Assembly: GCA_022447545.1 (NCBI GenBank)
Contig: JAKVBI010000001.1
Location: forward strand, 210,553-274,552
DNA length: 64,000 nt
Direction: 5' to 3'
From: Myxococcota bacterium
GTDB lineage: Bacteria; Myxococcota_A; UBA9160; SMWR01
The translations under genes and the position numbers were made by a program. The notes under the pieces were generated by a model that saw nothing but the letters and a program-made list of their open reading frames with translations, did not search any database and was not told the DNA's origin. Shown here piece after piece: positions 8,740-16,792 of this stretch. Every line of letters starts with the position of its first letter. Position 1 is the stretch's first letter.

Positions 8740-9468
8740 TCAGAAAAATGGACGCATCAGCAGAAGAGCGGCGGACGATCCCGACACGAGGAGCACGACG
8801 ATTCGGGTATATCCCCGGTCGAGGGGACCTTTCAGCCAATTTGAAAGGACAAAGCCCACGACGACCCCGGGAATCAGCAGGGCGGCCATCACCCATTCGG
8901 AACGCCCAAACTGCCCTGCGAAGCTCAGAGCAAGCAACGAGATCATGCCACCGACGACGAACAAGACCGCCAGGGTCCCTCGAAGCCGTTCCCCGGACTC
9001 ACCTTGATAGACGAGAGCCATGGGGGGGCCTCCAATGGAAGAGGTCGTGCCCATGAAGCCCGACAGTGCGCCGGCGACGAAAAGATTCAGTGGTCTCGGC
9101 CGAAAGTCGAAACCCATCGCGGACATGACAACCCCCAACAACACGATGCCCGCGATCAACTTTTGAAGATCACTCGACCCCACCGAGGCCACCACCCAAG
9201 CACCCAGAACCGACGTGGGAACGCGACCCAGAGAAGCCCAAGCGACCCCGGAAAAATCGATTCCGTGGCGATCGCGAAGAGCGGTGAGTACCACCAACGT
9301 CATAGTCGCGGCCACAAGAGGTGCGGGCAGGAAACCCGCGTCGAGCTGAACCAACAGGGGAGCGGAGATCAATCCGAAGCCGATCCCCACACCCCCCTGA
9401 ACTGCCGCACCCAGTCCCACGATGACGCTCGCCCAGAACAAGACATTGGCGGGCGGCAGTTCAAGCAT
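8740..9468 (-). CDS. TauE/SafE family sulfite/organic-anion exporter
   Basis: 242 residues, about eight membrane helices, with the duplicated fold typical of TauE/SafE (DUF81) permeases. Characteristic glycine-rich helix starts are visible: GLGAAVQGGVGIGFGLIS in the first repeat and GALSGFMGTTSSIGGPPMAL in the second. The family exports sulfite, sulfoacetate or similar small anions. The substrate cannot be inferred because no sulfonate-metabolism gene is adjacent. The downstream TOPRIM-like gene lies on the same strand, its start upstream of this one's. Confidence 0.88.
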   Translation of the reverse strand: MLELPPANVLFWASVIVGLGAAVQGGVGIGFGLISAPLLVQLDAGFLPAPLVAATMTLVVLTALRDRHGIDFSGVAWASLGRVPTSVLGAWVVASVGSSDLQKLIAGIVLLGVVMSAMGFDFRPRPLNLFVAGALSGFMGTTSSIGGPPMALVYQGESGERLRGTLAVLFVVGGMISLLALSFAGQFGRSEWVMAALLIPGVVVGFVLSNWLKGPLDRGYTRIVVLLVSGSSAALLLMRPFF

Positions 9469-9479
9469 GGAAACGAGCG

Positions 9480-10109
9480 TCAGCGCTCGTAGCGCACTGG
9501 ATCGATCACGCCCAGCCGTTGGCGGAGAAGAGCGAACAAGTCGTGAACGTCTTGATGCAACTCGTGCTCACGCGTGGCCCTGGCGACCCGAGCCAGGGGC
9601 ACCGGGCGTCCGAGCAACTGGGCCAATGGGCCTTTTCTCCCGAGCAGCCGCTTGGCATCCAGCGTGCGGTAGGCGTCCTCATCCTCGGGAACGGGCAGAA
9701 TCTCGTGCAACAGCCCGGCCAGCTTTGCTGCGTCTACATGCGCATCCATCACCCGTCGTATGACATCGGGCACCAACACGTAACTCTCGATGTGGCGCCG
9801 ACTCCACATGAAGTACTCCATCCCAAACTCGGGCTTGGGCGCGGGTTCGAGTGTGCCGTCCCGGTCCAATAAACAGAGCCCTCTCAACTGAGGTCGCTTG
9901 GCCGCTTCTTCGTGAAAGTGAGCGAGTGCGCGCGCAGGCTGGCGACCTCCCAGGATTACAGTCGACTCGAACAGGCGTTTCGCAAAGCGCGGCAACAACC
10001 GATAAGCCCACTCCCGCAGGATGCTGCGGTCGCCAGCGCCCTCGACGTACAAGATGAACTCCTCATTTCGTACGGAGGGATGCGCCTCATTGACTTCCGC
10101 CATCGGCAT
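9480..10109 (-). CDS. TOPRIM-like / DUF4435-like hypothetical protein
   Basis: About 209 residues from the ATG at 10109 (10103 is an alternative). The N-terminal part has FILYVEGAGD, a good TOPRIM first motif with the catalytic-type glutamate, and about 55 residues later LCLLDRDG, which fits the DxD motif. Proteins with this layout occur as single-domain nucleotidyl-transfer/hydrolase proteins and as partners of ABC-type ATPases in some defence-related pairs. No ATPase gene is adjacent here: the neighbours are a TauE permease and a divergent response regulator. The function is therefore unassigned. A role in RNA or DNA cleavage is inference only. Confidence 0.55.
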   Translation of the reverse strand: MPMAEVNEAHPSVRNEEFILYVEGAGDRSILREWAYRLLPRFAKRLFESTVILGGRQPARALAHFHEEAAKRPQLRGLCLLDRDGTLEPAPKPEFGMEYFMWSRRHIESYVLVPDVIRRVMDAHVDAAKLAGLLHEILPVPEDEDAYRTLDAKRLLGRKGPLAQLLGRPVPLARVARATREHELHQDVHDLFALLRQRLGVIDPVRYER

Positions 10110-10248
10110 GGACCAGAGACTAGCAGGTTGTCCGTTGCGAACGTCTCGATGGTGAGTGGTCCTCTCGGGTCGAAACCAACGACACAAGGCGACCTCGAAG
10201 AAGCGTCTGGTCTTTGCGGCGATGAGCGAAATGAGGTTTCATCACACA

Positions 10249-10887
10249 ATGATTCGGATACTCGTGGCAGATGATCACAGCATCGTGCGCGAGGGAATCA
10301 GGCGGGTCATCGAAACGACCCAAAACGTCGAAGTCTGTGCCGAGGCTTCCGACGGCGCCGAGGTTCTCGGGTGCGTTGAACGTCACAGACCCGATGTGGT
10401 CGTTCTCGACATCAACATGCCCAACCTCAGCGGCCTCGAGTGTCTCCAGCAGATCAAGGCCGACTACGACAAGACACGGGTCATCTTGTTGTCCTTTCGG
10501 TCCGATGGCCCGGTGGTTCAAAGCGCCGTAAACCTCGGCGCTGATGGCTACGTACTCAAGAACGCGCGCACCGACGATCTCGTCGATGCGATCCGTGCCG
10601 TGATTTCCGGAGGCAACTACTTCAGTCCACAGATCGCCAAAGAAATCATTTCACAGGTTCGAGATCCCCAGAGCGGCACCGAGCCGTTCTCCTCGCTCTC
10701 CAACCGTGAGCGCGAGATTTTGAGACAGATTGCCGATGGCCAGTCCGCCAAAGAGATTGCAGTCGCCCTGAATATCAGCGTCAAGACGGTGGAAGCGCAC
10801 CGCACGAACCTGATGCGAAAACTCAAGGTCAAGAAGGCGACCGAACTCGTCCGCTACGCGATCCGCCATGGGCTGATCGACCCCTGA
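10249..10887 (+). CDS. NarL/LuxR-family response regulator
   Basis: 212 residues. The receiver domain (1-120) has acidic residues Asp8-Asp9, phospho-acceptor Asp54 in VVVLDINMPN, and the switch lysine in YVLKNA. The C-terminal domain is a LuxR-type helix-turn-helix: SLSNREREILRQIADG followed by SAKEIA and SVKTVEAHR. It should bind DNA as a phosphorylation-controlled dimer. No histidine kinase gene is adjacent, so the cognate sensor must be elsewhere. The start is the ATG at 10249 because the receiver domain begins there. The stop is 2 bases from the stop of the convergent RlmD-like gene, leaving no room for a separate terminator. Confidence 0.93.
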   Translation: MIRILVADDHSIVREGIRRVIETTQNVEVCAEASDGAEVLGCVERHRPDVVVLDINMPNLSGLECLQQIKADYDKTRVILLSFRSDGPVVQSAVNLGADGYVLKNARTDDLVDAIRAVISGGNYFSPQIAKEIISQVRDPQSGTEPFSSLSNREREILRQIADGQSAKEIAVALNISVKTVEAHRTNLMRKLKVKKATELVRYAIRHGLIDP

Positions 10888-10889
10888 AC

Positions 10890-12146
10890 CTACTCGCCGG
10901 GGCGTTCTAGAACCGCGAGGGCCTCGACGTGAGGCGTCTGGGGGAACAGGTCGAATCCACGCACCCGCCCCACCTCATAGTCGAGTTCCACGAATCGGGA
11001 GAGATCGCGAGCCAAGGTCGCCGGGTTACAGGACAAGTAGACGAGCCTACGAGGGCGGCAGAACCCGTGGATCCAGTCCACGCTGCTCTTGGGTAGACCC
11101 GAGCGCGGCGGATCGACGAACACGACTTCGTAACCCGCGGGAGGGATGGGAAGAGACGAGGCAATCGACTCCACGCGGGCACAGGCGATCTCGACGTTGT
11201 CGATGCCTGCCGCAGTGAGGTTCACACCCAGGTCACGGACGGCATTGCGATTGGCTTCCACGGCCATCACTCGCTGAAACCGGCGCGCCAGACCCAAAGT
11301 GAAGAGACCGGCCCCCGCGTAGAGTTCTAGAGCATTCGAACCTCGCCCCACAGCCGAGTCCACGGCTTCGACCAACTCGTCCAGCAAGAAGAGGTTGGAC
11401 TGGGCGAAGACTCCCGGGGAGAACTCCAGAAAGTCCTCTCGAACGCGGATTCGCACGCTCGGACCTCCCTGCGCGGGAAGACGCTGAACCCGGGGGACTC
11501 CCGACGTACCCACGGCGAGTTCCCATTCCACCGATGCCATCCGCGAGCGACGCCGTTCACGAGACTTCCCCTTGGACCCTGGACGCTTCTCGGTAAGGCT
11601 TTTCCCCAGAGCCTCGAGTTCCTCGACGAGGGGCTCGACGAGTACGGGGCAGGTCGAGACGGGAGCCACGACTGTCGACCGCCGCTCCCGATAGCCCACC
11701 CTGCCATTCTGAACATGGACCCGGGTTCGGCCTCGATATCCGTAGGGACGGGGCGAGGGAACCACCCGTATCGGTTCGGCAGGCTCGATTCCCCCGATCC
11801 GCATCAGCGACTCCGCCAGAATCCCCTCCTTGGCGACAAGTTGTGTCGCGTAGTCGAGATGCTGCCAAGAGCACCCCCCACATCGCCCATAGTGCGGGCA
11901 CCCAGGCGTGGTCCGACCCACCCCCCTGCGGCGAATGGCGACCCAGACAGCCCGAACGAACCGAGCGCGCTCCTCGACGACGCGAACCACGACTCGATCT
12001 CCGACAGCTGTAAACGGAACGAAGGCGACCCGGCCGTCGGGAAGACGGCCCACCCCCTCCCCACCGGCAGCCAGGGATTCGATGTCGAGTTCGATTTCTC
12101 CGGTATCCAGTTGGTCTGCGTCGCTCACGCGGCCTGCCCCACCCAT
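10890..12146 (-). CDS. rlmD: 23S rRNA (uracil-C5)-methyltransferase, RlmD/RumA type
   Basis: 418 residues. An N-terminal TRAM domain (about 15-75) is followed by a cysteine set (C..GRCGGC plus a later cysteine) that ligates a 4Fe-4S cluster in this family, then a SAM-dependent Rossmann domain with NALELYAGAGLFTL. The catalytic region is VDPPRSGL and the nucleophile loop is YLSCNPATLARDL. The family methylates uridine C5 in 23S rRNA or, in paralogues (RlmC, TrmA), related positions, so the exact target base is uncertain. Starting at the ATG at 12146 leaves 8 bases to the upstream kinase stop and removes a 33-residue tail that would overlap it. Confidence 0.9.
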   Translation of the reverse strand: MGGAGRVSDADQLDTGEIELDIESLAAGGEGVGRLPDGRVAFVPFTAVGDRVVVRVVEERARFVRAVWVAIRRRGVGRTTPGCPHYGRCGGCSWQHLDYATQLVAKEGILAESLMRIGGIEPAEPIRVVPSPRPYGYRGRTRVHVQNGRVGYRERRSTVVAPVSTCPVLVEPLVEELEALGKSLTEKRPGSKGKSRERRRSRMASVEWELAVGTSGVPRVQRLPAQGGPSVRIRVREDFLEFSPGVFAQSNLFLLDELVEAVDSAVGRGSNALELYAGAGLFTLGLARRFQRVMAVEANRNAVRDLGVNLTAAGIDNVEIACARVESIASSLPIPPAGYEVVFVDPPRSGLPKSSVDWIHGFCRPRRLVYLSCNPATLARDLSRFVELDYEVGRVRGFDLFPQTPHVEALAVLERPGE

Positions 12147-12154
12147 GGAACCCG

Positions 12155-13489
12155 TCAGCCTCGAGTCCGAGGAAACACCCCTGCGCGCACTTCTCGCCTG
12201 CCGCACCAGGGACAGAACCGCAGGAATGATTTGAAGGTCGGCCAACGACAGCGCGGACAGCGATCAGGCAGGTCGGGGTGTCTCCAGGGACGAGCCACCT
12301 TGCGCTTGCACAGGGGGCAATACCGCATGAATGGGCGCAGCTGACCCGCACAGCCACGGGCCCCACAGCGACGAGTCGCCCGAGAATCATGACGAGGTGC
12401 ACGCCCGTTGGACTCGAACCGACCCTTGTAGCACCAGGGACATGCGCTCCACTCGGCGCGAACACCTCGCTCACATTCCGGGCAGACCAGAGGGTAGGAG
12501 GTCACGGCGCGAAACGAGTTTTCCCCGGTTCCGCACCATGGGCAGAACGACATCGATTCGGAAATCGGTCCCTCACAGCGGTAGCAGTCGTACCGCATGC
12601 CGAGATGACGACCCTGCATACGCTGAAAGGCCCGAGCTCCAGCGAGAAGCGGGGACGGAGTATGCCGCGGGGTTCGGCGTCTGCGGCGAGGTGTCACCCG
12701 CCGCGCCTCTTCCTGGGCGACTGCAGCCTCGATGGCCTCGTGAAACATTCTCGCGTTTTCGTAGCGCCGAGTCGGGTTGAATTCGGCTGCCTTTCGGAGG
12801 ATCGGTTGTACGGATTCGGGCACCTTGGACACAAATCGGTCGTGCCGATCCGGAGGCCAATCGAAGGGCCAGGAGAGCAAAACGCCGGTGAACAACTCGT
12901 AGGCGATCAATCCGAGCGAAAAAACATCGGAGGTGAATCGGGGCCGTCCGTAGGCCTGCTCGGGAGCCATGTAGCCGAGGGTTCCCGCTTCCGTATAGGT
13001 CTCAGAGGCACCCTTCGCGAACTTCGATGCTCCGAAATCCGAGACGGCTGCGCGTCCATCGTCGAAGATGAGAATGTTCTCGGGTTTGACATCGCGATGC
13101 AGGATCTTTTGATCGTGGGCATGCGCAAGACCCGCCGCCACGTCGCGCACGACCTGGAGGGCAAACTTCGACGAGCGACGGTTCCGTTTGAAGGACTCCA
13201 GATTTCCAATCGCAAGATCCGTGGCGATGACGAAACGACCGTCGATCCAATCGGCATTGCGCACAGCGACGATGTTGGGATGCTGAAGCCGACTGGTGAT
13301 GAACGCCTCGAGTTCAACTGCGTCCCTGCCGAATTGGGAGACCACGTCGGGTTGGGTGACCTTCAGAGCAAGAGATCGTTTCTCCACGAGATCCCGGGCA
13401 CGCCAAACCTCCGCAAAGGCTCCCTGGCCGAGGCGGCTATCCAGTCTGTACTTACCGAGCCTCGTCCCGCGGCGTAGCGCGATCGCCAA
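12155..13489 (-). CDS. Ser/Thr protein kinase with C-terminal zinc-ribbon array
   Basis: 444 residues. The Hanks-type kinase domain (about 12-270) has a glycine-rich loop (GQGAFAEVW), Lys43, catalytic HRDVKPEN (Asp133), DFG (Asp151) and the APE motif MAPEQ, so it is predicted active. After a basic linker, residues about 297-440 hold four successive pairs of CxxC knuckles, each ending CPWC or CPLC, consistent with tandem zinc ribbons. The kinase has no transmembrane helix, unlike many bacterial Ser/Thr kinases. It lies between the MoeA-fusion gene and rlmD on the same strand. The ribbons may bind nucleic acid or a protein target (for example ribosome- or RNA-associated), but that is inference. 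Confidence 0.9.
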   Translation of the reverse strand: MAIALRRGTRLGKYRLDSRLGQGAFAEVWRARDLVEKRSLALKVTQPDVVSQFGRDAVELEAFITSRLQHPNIVAVRNADWIDGRFVIATDLAIGNLESFKRNRRSSKFALQVVRDVAAGLAHAHDQKILHRDVKPENILIFDDGRAAVSDFGASKFAKGASETYTEAGTLGYMAPEQAYGRPRFTSDVFSLGLIAYELFTGVLLSWPFDWPPDRHDRFVSKVPESVQPILRKAAEFNPTRRYENARMFHEAIEAAVAQEEARRVTPRRRRRTPRHTPSPLLAGARAFQRMQGRHLGMRYDCYRCEGPISESMSFCPWCGTGENSFRAVTSYPLVCPECERGVRAEWSACPWCYKGRFESNGRAPRHDSRATRRCGARGCAGQLRPFMRYCPLCKRKVARPWRHPDLPDRCPRCRWPTFKSFLRFCPWCGRREVRAGVFPRTRG

Positions 13490-13521
13490 GGCGCCCTCCT
13501 GGTCGGAACCCTCTTCGTAGC

Positions 13522-15414
13522 CTACTCGTTCTCACGAAACCCAAGGCGCGTCAATGCGGCTCGCAACTCACTGCCTGGCGACAAATGGTGACGCAGCGCA
13601 GTGACAGCAGGGCGGTCCCAACGATCTTTCGGAATCACGAAGTCGTAGTGCTCGGAACGAAGAGGCCTGAACCGCAGTCCGGACTGCTTCGCAACGGTCT
13701 CGATGGTAAGCCCCCAATCCGCGCGCTTCTGGGCCACGGCCGCTGCCACGGCGAAATGCGAACGTGGCTCGTAGGCGTAGCCCGGTGGGCGTCGATCGCC
13801 CAGAAGTTCATCCATGAGAATGCGTGTCCCCGAACCCCGGTTTCGGTTGACCATCCGAGAATTCGTGTCAGCGATCAACTCTTCGGTCGAACGGTCATCT
13901 TCGGAACGCGTCACCACACCCTGAAGACGCAGGTAACCCGTGCACAACTCGAGGCCAGGCGTCAGGAACGACTCGTTGTAACGCTGAGTTTCCGAATCCA
14001 GCAGATGAATGGGCGCAACGTCGCATTCGCCGCGTTTGGCAGATGACAATCCACCCTGGCTCCCCACCGCCATCACCTTGATGCTGAAACCATCCCGGGC
14101 CAGGGACGCGGCGATGAGATCGAGTCCCTGGCAATGGCTGCCGATGATCACGAGGTCGGCGATGGGAACCTCACGTCCCAGGAGATGGACGTCGACCCGC
14201 GTATCCGCCTCCACCAATTCGACGTTGCGTGGGATTCGAACGAAACCATCAGCACGGCTGAACGCCGTCACGCTTCCACTGCCCTTTCCCATGGGGTATG
14301 CGGCGATGGTGTCGTCTCGGCGGCGAGTCAGCCCCACCAACAGGTACTCGAGCCGACCTCTCTCGGAGACCGTCTCCAATGCAAGGTCCGCAGACACCAC
14401 CTCTCTCCGGTCCGGTGGAAGACCGGAGAGTTCACGAATGACCGGTGCCACAAACTCGTGGAACGTGAAGACTGCAGAGGTGGGGAAGCCCGGTAGTACG
14501 ACGACCGGCCGACGGCCAGATGCCGCAAGACAAATGGGCTTGCCGGGTTTGAGGGCCACGCCGTGGACCACGATGCCGGGCTCGAGGTCTCCAACGACGC
14601 GGGCGTTGAGGTCCCCCTCGCCCTTGGAGGTCCCACCCGAAAGCAGCACCAGATCTGCAGTGTCGAGAGCGCGCTCAAGAGCCTCCCGGAGAGCCTCAAC
14701 GTCATCTCGGAATGTGCCCATGAAATGGGCCTCGCCTCCGAGTTCGGTCACGGCATCGGCCAGAATTCGTCCGTTGCTGTCGTAGACGAAGCCGGGCTGC
14801 ATGGATTCACCCGGCTGAATGATCTCGTCTCCGGTGGAAAGAATCGCCACGCGCGGGCGACGAACCACTTCGACCTCCTGGCGACCGATGGCAGCCAGAA
14901 CGCCCGTCTCTCGAGAGCTGAGGCGTGTCCCGCCAAAAAGAACCGTCTCGCCGCTGCCAATATCCGTGCCGGCAAACGACACCGCACCCCCCGGAACCAC
15001 TGCACGCCGCACCACGACGTCGTCTCCGACGAGGTCCGTGTACTCAACAGGCACGATGGCGTCCGCACCGCGGGGAAGCATTCCTCCCGTGGCAATGGTC
15101 GAAGCCCAGTGCTCACGAACCTCTTCCTTCGGAAATACACCCGTCGGGATCGTCTCCGCATTGAGCCGAAGCTTCACGGGCTCCGCTTCGGATGCGCCGT
15201 AGGTATCCTGCGCACGAACTGCGAAACCATCCATGTTCGACCGGTCGAAGCAGGGCACATCGACTTCTGCCCTGACGTCCTCGGCGAGCACTCGGCCAAG
15301 ACAGTCCTCGAGTGCGACTCTCTGCGAGTCCAAACGCGCGGTTTCGATCGCCTCCCGCCAACGGCTCTCAGCCTCATCGCGGTCGAGCACCTCCAGAAAC
15401 TGCCGTTGCCTCAC
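13522..15414 (-). CDS. MoeA-like molybdopterin molybdotransferase fused to substrate-binding domain
   Basis: 630 residues. Residues about 1-405 are a MoeA protein: DVPCFDRSNMDGFAVRA near the start, the ILSTGDEI segment, and SGGTSKGEGD. MoeA inserts molybdate or tungstate into adenylylated molybdopterin. From about 410 a COG1910-type periplasmic-binding-like domain follows (GSHCQGLDLIA, the RNRGSGTR segment), without a signal peptide, so it should sense an intracellular ligand. The GTG start overlaps the stop of the upstream moeA by 4 bases, implying translational coupling. Such MoeA fusions are known in prokaryotes. The ligand of the extra domain, presumably molybdate, tungstate or a cofactor intermediate, is unproven. 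Confidence 0.88.
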   Translation of the reverse strand: MRQRQFLEVLDRDEAESRWREAIETARLDSQRVALEDCLGRVLAEDVRAEVDVPCFDRSNMDGFAVRAQDTYGASEAEPVKLRLNAETIPTGVFPKEEVREHWASTIATGGMLPRGADAIVPVEYTDLVGDDVVVRRAVVPGGAVSFAGTDIGSGETVLFGGTRLSSRETGVLAAIGRQEVEVVRRPRVAILSTGDEIIQPGESMQPGFVYDSNGRILADAVTELGGEAHFMGTFRDDVEALREALERALDTADLVLLSGGTSKGEGDLNARVVGDLEPGIVVHGVALKPGKPICLAASGRRPVVVLPGFPTSAVFTFHEFVAPVIRELSGLPPDRREVVSADLALETVSERGRLEYLLVGLTRRRDDTIAAYPMGKGSGSVTAFSRADGFVRIPRNVELVEADTRVDVHLLGREVPIADLVIIGSHCQGLDLIAASLARDGFSIKVMAVGSQGGLSSAKRGECDVAPIHLLDSETQRYNESFLTPGLELCTGYLRLQGVVTRSEDDRSTEELIADTNSRMVNRNRGSGTRILMDELLGDRRPPGYAYEPRSHFAVAAAVAQKRADWGLTIETVAKQSGLRFRPLRSEHYDFVIPKDRWDRPAVTALRHHLSPGSELRAALTRLGFRENE

Positions 15415-16643
15415 GGCGAAATCTCCTCAGTGGGTTCCTCGTCGTAGAGCAGCACCTCGACTTCGGCACCCTCAGGCATGCCTTCCAGTGAGCGCTCGAC
15501 GATGACACAGCCCGAGGCCCGGACCGTGGACGAAAGGATCGACGCACCGGATGTCGCAATGGGAACGACGCGTCCCTGCTCGATGGCAACACGAACGTAA
15601 TCGGTGCGACCCACGGCTGAGCTGATCTTCCGAGCCAAGGAGAGACGAACCCTACGGTGGGGCCAGGTACGCGGGCGCCCCCCCATTGAACGAATCGTCG
15701 GCCCAGCAAAGAACTCATAGGCGCACAAACAACTGACGGGGTTTCCAGGAAGCAGGAAGACCGCTGCATCGCCGATTCTGCCTACCCCAGCAGGGCTCGA
15801 CGGGCGCATGGAAACCCCGTGGAAATCGAGGCTTCCGAGCTCAGCAACCAGTCGCGGTGCATGATCCTCCTGTCCCACCGAACTGCCTCCAGAAACCAGC
15901 ACTACATCGGCGTCGGCCATCAAAGCCTCCCGAATACGCTCGGGGCGATCGGGCAGGATCTCGAAGGGAAGACAATCGCCCCCATCCCGATCGACCAGGG
16001 CTCTTAGGATCACTGAATTGCTGTCGACGATCCGAACGCCATCTGGCCGACTCCCTGCCGGTAGCAATTCGTCTCCAGTGACGACCAACGCGACGCGCGG
16101 TCGCCGGATGCAGAGGGGTGTCGCCACGCCAATCGACGCGAGCAGGCCCAGATCCTGGGCCCGCAACCGCCGACCGGCCAGCAGCACCACGTCGCCTCGC
16201 CGGATGTCCTCACCCACGGCTCCCACGTGCCGACGAGGTGCAACCGCCTCACGCACCTCGACCTGACCATCACGCTCGCCGCACACCTCCGCCATCACCA
16301 CGGCATCGGCACCCTGGGGAATAGGCGCACCCGTCATCACGCGAACGGCGGTCCCCGCCTCCACTCGACCCTCGAACGGCTCACCCGGAAGTGCGGTGCC
16401 CAGCAATTTTAGCGTCAACGGGTCGTAGGCTGATGCGCCGAAGGTGTCCTCTCCTCGAACCGCATAGCCGTCCATGGCAGACCGGTCGAAACCCGGCACA
16501 TCGACCTCTGCACACACATCAACGGCGAGCACACGCCCGGCGCACTCGTGCAATACGACACTCTCAGATGTAAGGGGCGAGGTTCTCTGCGAAAGGAAGC
16601 GCTCGACATCTTCGACGTCTGCCCGCTCCGCGAAGCCTCTCAT
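15411..16643 (-). CDS. moeA: Molybdopterin molybdenumtransferase MoeA
   Basis: About 410 residues from the ATG at 16643 (a GTG six codons upstream is possible). Conserved MoeA segments are visible: DVPGFDRSAMDGYAVRG, GDVVLLAGRRL, ALVVTGDEL, and SGGSSVGQEDHAP in the MoCF-like domain. It catalyses metal insertion in molybdenum/tungsten cofactor synthesis. It sits directly downstream of the AOR gene and is translationally coupled to a second MoeA paralogue. Pairs of MoeA proteins often accompany tungsten enzymes, where one copy may be specialised for tungstate; which copy does what cannot be decided here. Confidence 0.92.
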   Translation of the reverse strand: MRGFAERADVEDVERFLSQRTSPLTSESVVLHECAGRVLAVDVCAEVDVPGFDRSAMDGYAVRGEDTFGASAYDPLTLKLLGTALPGEPFEGRVEAGTAVRVMTGAPIPQGADAVVMAEVCGERDGQVEVREAVAPRRHVGAVGEDIRRGDVVLLAGRRLRAQDLGLLASIGVATPLCIRRPRVALVVTGDELLPAGSRPDGVRIVDSNSVILRALVDRDGGDCLPFEILPDRPERIREALMADADVVLVSGGSSVGQEDHAPRLVAELGSLDFHGVSMRPSSPAGVGRIGDAAVFLLPGNPVSCLCAYEFFAGPTIRSMGGRPRTWPHRRVRLSLARKISSAVGRTDYVRVAIEQGRVVPIATSGASILSSTVRASGCVIVERSLEGMPEGAEVEVLLYDEEPTEEISP

Positions 16644-16792
16644 GCGCACGTCGCGCGGCACGCGAAACCACCATCACCTTCGACCCGCAGCCATGACCAC
16701 GGTCGGAAAATCGGCCGAGTGGACTCTTCCGATCCATCGGCCCCATGTTGCTGTCTGGCGGCGCGCATCCGCGCGCTCGAACTCAACTCCGG

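Noticed and set aside
9480-10109. Candidate Old-family or Septu-like defence system
   Set aside because: Only the TOPRIM-like protein is present; no ABC-type ATPase or HNH gene is adjacent.
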